Shown: in pieces, positions 5,117 to 6,924 of the stretch
Numbering within the stretch: position 1 is the stretch's first letter
Layout: each line of letters begins with the position of its first letter
From: an uncultured Bacteroidota bacterium
GTDB taxonomy: Bacteria; Bacteroidota; Bacteroidia; Chitinophagales; Chitinophagaceae
DNA length: 6,924 bases
Reading direction: 5' to 3'
NCBI GenBank assembly: GCA_903944755.1
Contig: CAJATB010000191.1
Coordinates: 1-6,924, forward strand
Translations under genes and position numbers: made by a program
Notes under the pieces: model-generated
Database searches by the model: none
The model's input: only the letters and a program-made list of their open reading frames with translations
Told to the model about the DNA's origin: nothing

Positions 5117-6241
5117 TTAATAATTTACAATTTGTTCTTCAATGCCTTCTGGCAAGGTCCTGAATTCATATTGTTGATTCCTCAATTGTGGCTCGAATCC
5201 TGCTTCTTTAATAGCTTCTTGGATGGTTTTATAAGTGAAACGGTGAGGGGCTCCTGCAGCACTCACTACATTTTCTTCTAACATGATACTTCCAAAGTCA
5301 TTCGCACCTGCTTCTAAACAAACTTGCGCGGTGGCTTTTCCTACGGTTAACCAACTTGCTTGTATATTTTTAATATTTGGCAACATAATACGGCTTATGG
5401 CAATCATTCTAATGTATTCTTCGGTAGTCGTTAAATTATGTACCCCTCTTATTTTAGTCAATAAGGTATCAACATCCTGGAAAGTCCAAGGGATGAATGC
5501 TAAGAATCCGTTTGCACCTTCAGGTTTTCTGTCTTGTGTTTCACGAATACGTACCAAGTGAATAAATCGTTCTTCTAATGTCTCCACATGACCAAACATC
5601 ATGGTGGCACTACTTGTTATATTTAATTGGTGTGCAGCTGCCATAACTTCTAACCACTCGTCTGAACCACATTTGCCAGCTGACACTAATTTCCTAACTC
5701 TATCTACCAGTATCTCTGCACCCGCACCAGGTAAGGAATTCATGCCTGCTGCTACTAGTGCGGTTAACACTTCGGTGTGGGTCATGCCTTCTAATTTTGC
5801 AATATGCGCAATTTCTGGGGGCCCTAATGTGTGTAATTTAATAGTTGGAAATTCGCTTTTAATTTGGCTGAATATGTCCACGTAAAATTTTAATCCTAGT
5901 TCAGGGTGGTGCCCGCCTTGTAATAAAAGTTGGTCTCCGCCCCATGCAAGTGTTTCTTTAATTTTCACTCGGTACGTATCCATATCGGTGATATAAGATT
6001 CAGGATGACCAGGTACTCTAAAAAAATTACAAAATTTGCAATTCGCTATACATACGTTTGTTGTATTCAGGTTTCTATCTATCTGCCAAGTTACCTTACC
6101 ATGTGGCACTTGTTTCTTTCTTAACTCATTGGCCACGTAACTAATCTCATTTAGAGGCGCATGCTCAAATAAAAACATTCCTTCTTCTTTCGTTAAGTAC
6201 TCAAAATTGAGGGCTTTTTTGTATAATTCGTCTAATTGCAT
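5117..6241 (-). CDS. mqnC: Cyclic dehypoxanthinyl futalosine synthase (radical SAM)
   Basis: MqnC is a cytoplasmic radical-SAM enzyme of the futalosine route to menaquinone. It cyclises dehypoxanthine futalosine to the spiro compound that becomes the naphthoquinone ring. The 374-residue length is normal. The [4Fe-4S] cluster motif C-x3-C-x2-C is at C64, C68 and C71 (VCIANCKFC). Further hallmarks are the QGGHHP segment (108-113), HTLGPPEI (137-144), LPGAGAEILVDRVR (170-183), SATMMFGHVET (211-221), FIPWTFQ (249-255), NIQASW (292-297) and GANDFGSIMLEENVVSAAGA (312-331). The last, with NDFGS and EENVVSAAGA, favours MqnC over its paralogue MqnE. The remaining pathway genes are not in the window. 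It implies respiration with menaquinone made from chorismate via futalosine, rather than the Men pathway used by many other Bacteroidota. It is divergent from the M16 peptidase gene and may read through into the sigma operon, since no terminator is visible between them. Confidence 0.93.
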   Translation of the reverse strand: MQLDELYKKALNFEYLTKEEGMFLFEHAPLNEISYVANELRKKQVPHGKVTWQIDRNLNTTNVCIANCKFCNFFRVPGHPESYITDMDTYRVKIKETLAWGGDQLLLQGGHHPELGLKFYVDIFSQIKSEFPTIKLHTLGPPEIAHIAKLEGMTHTEVLTALVAAGMNSLPGAGAEILVDRVRKLVSAGKCGSDEWLEVMAAAHQLNITSSATMMFGHVETLEERFIHLVRIRETQDRKPEGANGFLAFIPWTFQDVDTLLTKIRGVHNLTTTEEYIRMIAISRIMLPNIKNIQASWLTVGKATAQVCLEAGANDFGSIMLEENVVSAAGAPHRFTYKTIQEAIKEAGFEPQLRNQQYEFRTLPEGIEEQIVNY

Positions 6242-6260
6242 ACAGGTATAATTTGAAGTG

Positions 6261-6268
6261 CAAAGTTA
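6261..6268 (-). promoter_or_regulatory. -7 promoter element of mqnC
   Basis: On the minus strand this is TAACTTTG, an exact match to TAnnTTTG, ending 19 bases before the mqnC ATG at 6241. That spacing gives a plausible short leader. No clear TTG-type -33 element is seen at the expected distance. Confidence 0.5.
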
Positions 6269-6319
6269 AGACTTTAAACATTTGCTTTTTTAAGAAAACC
6301 AACTATAGGACTAATTAAC

Positions 6320-6327
6320 TAATTTCG
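6320..6327 (+). promoter_or_regulatory. Possible -7 element of the M16 peptidase gene
   Basis: TAATTTCG, one mismatch from TAnnTTTG, ends 8 bases before the ATG at 6336, implying a nearly leaderless transcript. It lies in a small tandem repeat (ACTAATT at 6310-6316 and 6318-6324). The support is weak. Confidence 0.25.
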
Positions 6328-6335
6328 TTGCTTCT

Positions 6336-6924
6336 ATGATACAATTTGAAAGATTCCAACTAGAAAACGGCTTAAAAGTAGTGGTGCATCAAGACACTAG
6401 TACTCCTATGGCGGTAGTTAATGTCCTATATAATGTAGGTGCCAAAGACGAAAACCCTTCCAAAACAGGTTTTGCTCATTTATTTGAGCATTTAATGTTT
6501 GGAGGAAGTGTAAATATTCCTGTGTATGACGAGCCTTTACAAAGGGCTGGAGGGGAAAACAACGCCTACACAACCAATGATATAACCAACTACTATTGTC
6601 AAATACCCGCTGAAAACTTGGAAACGGCTTTTTGGTTAGAAAGTGATAGGATGTTGTCTTTGGCATTTAGTCCTAAAAGTTTAGAAGTGCAAAGAAAGGT
6701 GGTGTGTGAGGAGTTCAAGGAGCATTATATAAACAAACCTTATGGAGATGCTTGGCACAAAATGCGTGAACTAGCCTACACAAAACATCCTTATCGTTGG
6801 ATGACTATTGGTGCTTCTTTAGCACATGTAGAACAAGCAACTATGGAAGACGTTAAGGATTTTTTCTTTCAGTTTTACCGACCTAATAATGCAGTATTGG
6901 TTGTAACAGGAAATGTAAATACAG
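6336..6924 (+). CDS. M16 family zinc metallopeptidase, N-terminal part (cut by window edge)
   Basis: An open frame from ATG at 6336 runs 196 codons to the window end without a stop. The product starts MIQFERFQLENGLKVVVHQD, the usual opening strand of M16 peptidases (processing-peptidase / pitrilysin fold). The inverted zinc motif HxxEH is present as H48-L-F-E51-H52 in GFAHLFEHLMFGG, with H48 and H52 as zinc ligands and E51 as the catalytic base. The glutamate-rich VVCEEFKEH (122-130) is where the third zinc ligand lies. NNAYTTNDITNYY (75-87), HPYRWMTIG (151-159) and the FYRPNNAVLVVTGNV strand (180-194) are also typical. No signal peptide is seen, though related bacterial proteins can be periplasmic or cytoplasmic. 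The motif is intact, so this is the active type, not an inactive partner subunit. The C-terminal M16 domain or domains lie beyond the window. Confidence 0.93.
   Translation, partial: MIQFERFQLENGLKVVVHQDTSTPMAVVNVLYNVGAKDENPSKTGFAHLFEHLMFGGSVNIPVYDEPLQRAGGENNAYTTNDITNYYCQIPAENLETAFWLESDRMLSLAFSPKSLEVQRKVVCEEFKEHYINKPYGDAWHKMRELAYTKHPYRWMTIGASLAHVEQATMEDVKDFFFQFYRPNNAVLVVTGNVNT

Noticed and set aside
5283..6124. Three plus-strand open frames opposite mqnC, and similar ones at 148-384, 1092-1301 and 3941-4189
   Set aside because: All are antisense to well-supported genes, and their products show no recognisable domain.
5117..6241. MqnE (aminofutalosine synthase) as the identity of the radical-SAM gene
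   Set aside because: The GANDFGSIMLEENVVSAAGA segment and the FIPWTFQ motif fit MqnC better.
6310..6325. Small tandem repeat ACTAATT x2 in the mqnC / M16 intergenic region as an operator
   Set aside because: Only two short AT-rich copies with no dyad symmetry, too weak to call a binding site.
6418..6666. 82-codon minus-strand open frame at the right end
   Set aside because: It lies antisense to the M16 peptidase gene, whose HxxEH motif and continuous frame are convincing.

Overview
The window looks like an ordinary chromosomal segment of a low-GC member of the Bacteroidota, probably near the Chitinophagaceae. This rests on TAnnTTTG-type -7 promoter elements, weak or absent Shine-Dalgarno sequences, VanZ-like and MarR genes of the type common in that phylum, and a sigma / cysteine-free anti-sigma / outer-membrane-barrel operon. 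The placement is an inference from protein style, not from a search. All genes fit together without frameshifts. I see no mobile element, CRISPR array, tRNA or rRNA.

Left part (1-1346). Four minus-strand genes are read leftwards: a conserved protein of unknown function (926-1273), the glycine cleavage H protein gcvH (493-870), a small VanZ-like membrane protein (101-478), and the first 27 codons of a MarR-type regulator cut by the window edge (1-81). The last three are spaced by 14 and 19 bases and probably form one operon. Divergent from them is serS, seryl-tRNA synthetase (1362-2633, plus strand), which has a -7 element only 15 bases before its ATG and a strong hairpin terminator at 2667-2697.

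Middle (2743-5110). A minus-strand three-gene unit encodes an ECF sigma factor, a membrane-anchored anti-sigma-like protein whose ATG directly follows the sigma stop codon, and a secreted outer-membrane beta-barrel protein. The 65 bases upstream of the sigma gene hold an AAC-N16-CGT arrangement at the right distance, a good candidate for the autoregulated ECF promoter. The likely logic is envelope signalling: the anti-sigma protein holds the sigma factor at the membrane, a signal releases it, and the factor then transcribes its own operon including the barrel protein. This is the part of the window most likely to be little described.

Right part (5117-6924). mqnC, a radical-SAM enzyme of the futalosine route to menaquinone, lies on the minus strand with a perfect -7 element (6261-6268). 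Divergent from it is the first 196 codons of an M16 zinc peptidase (6336 to the window end) with an intact HxxEH motif.
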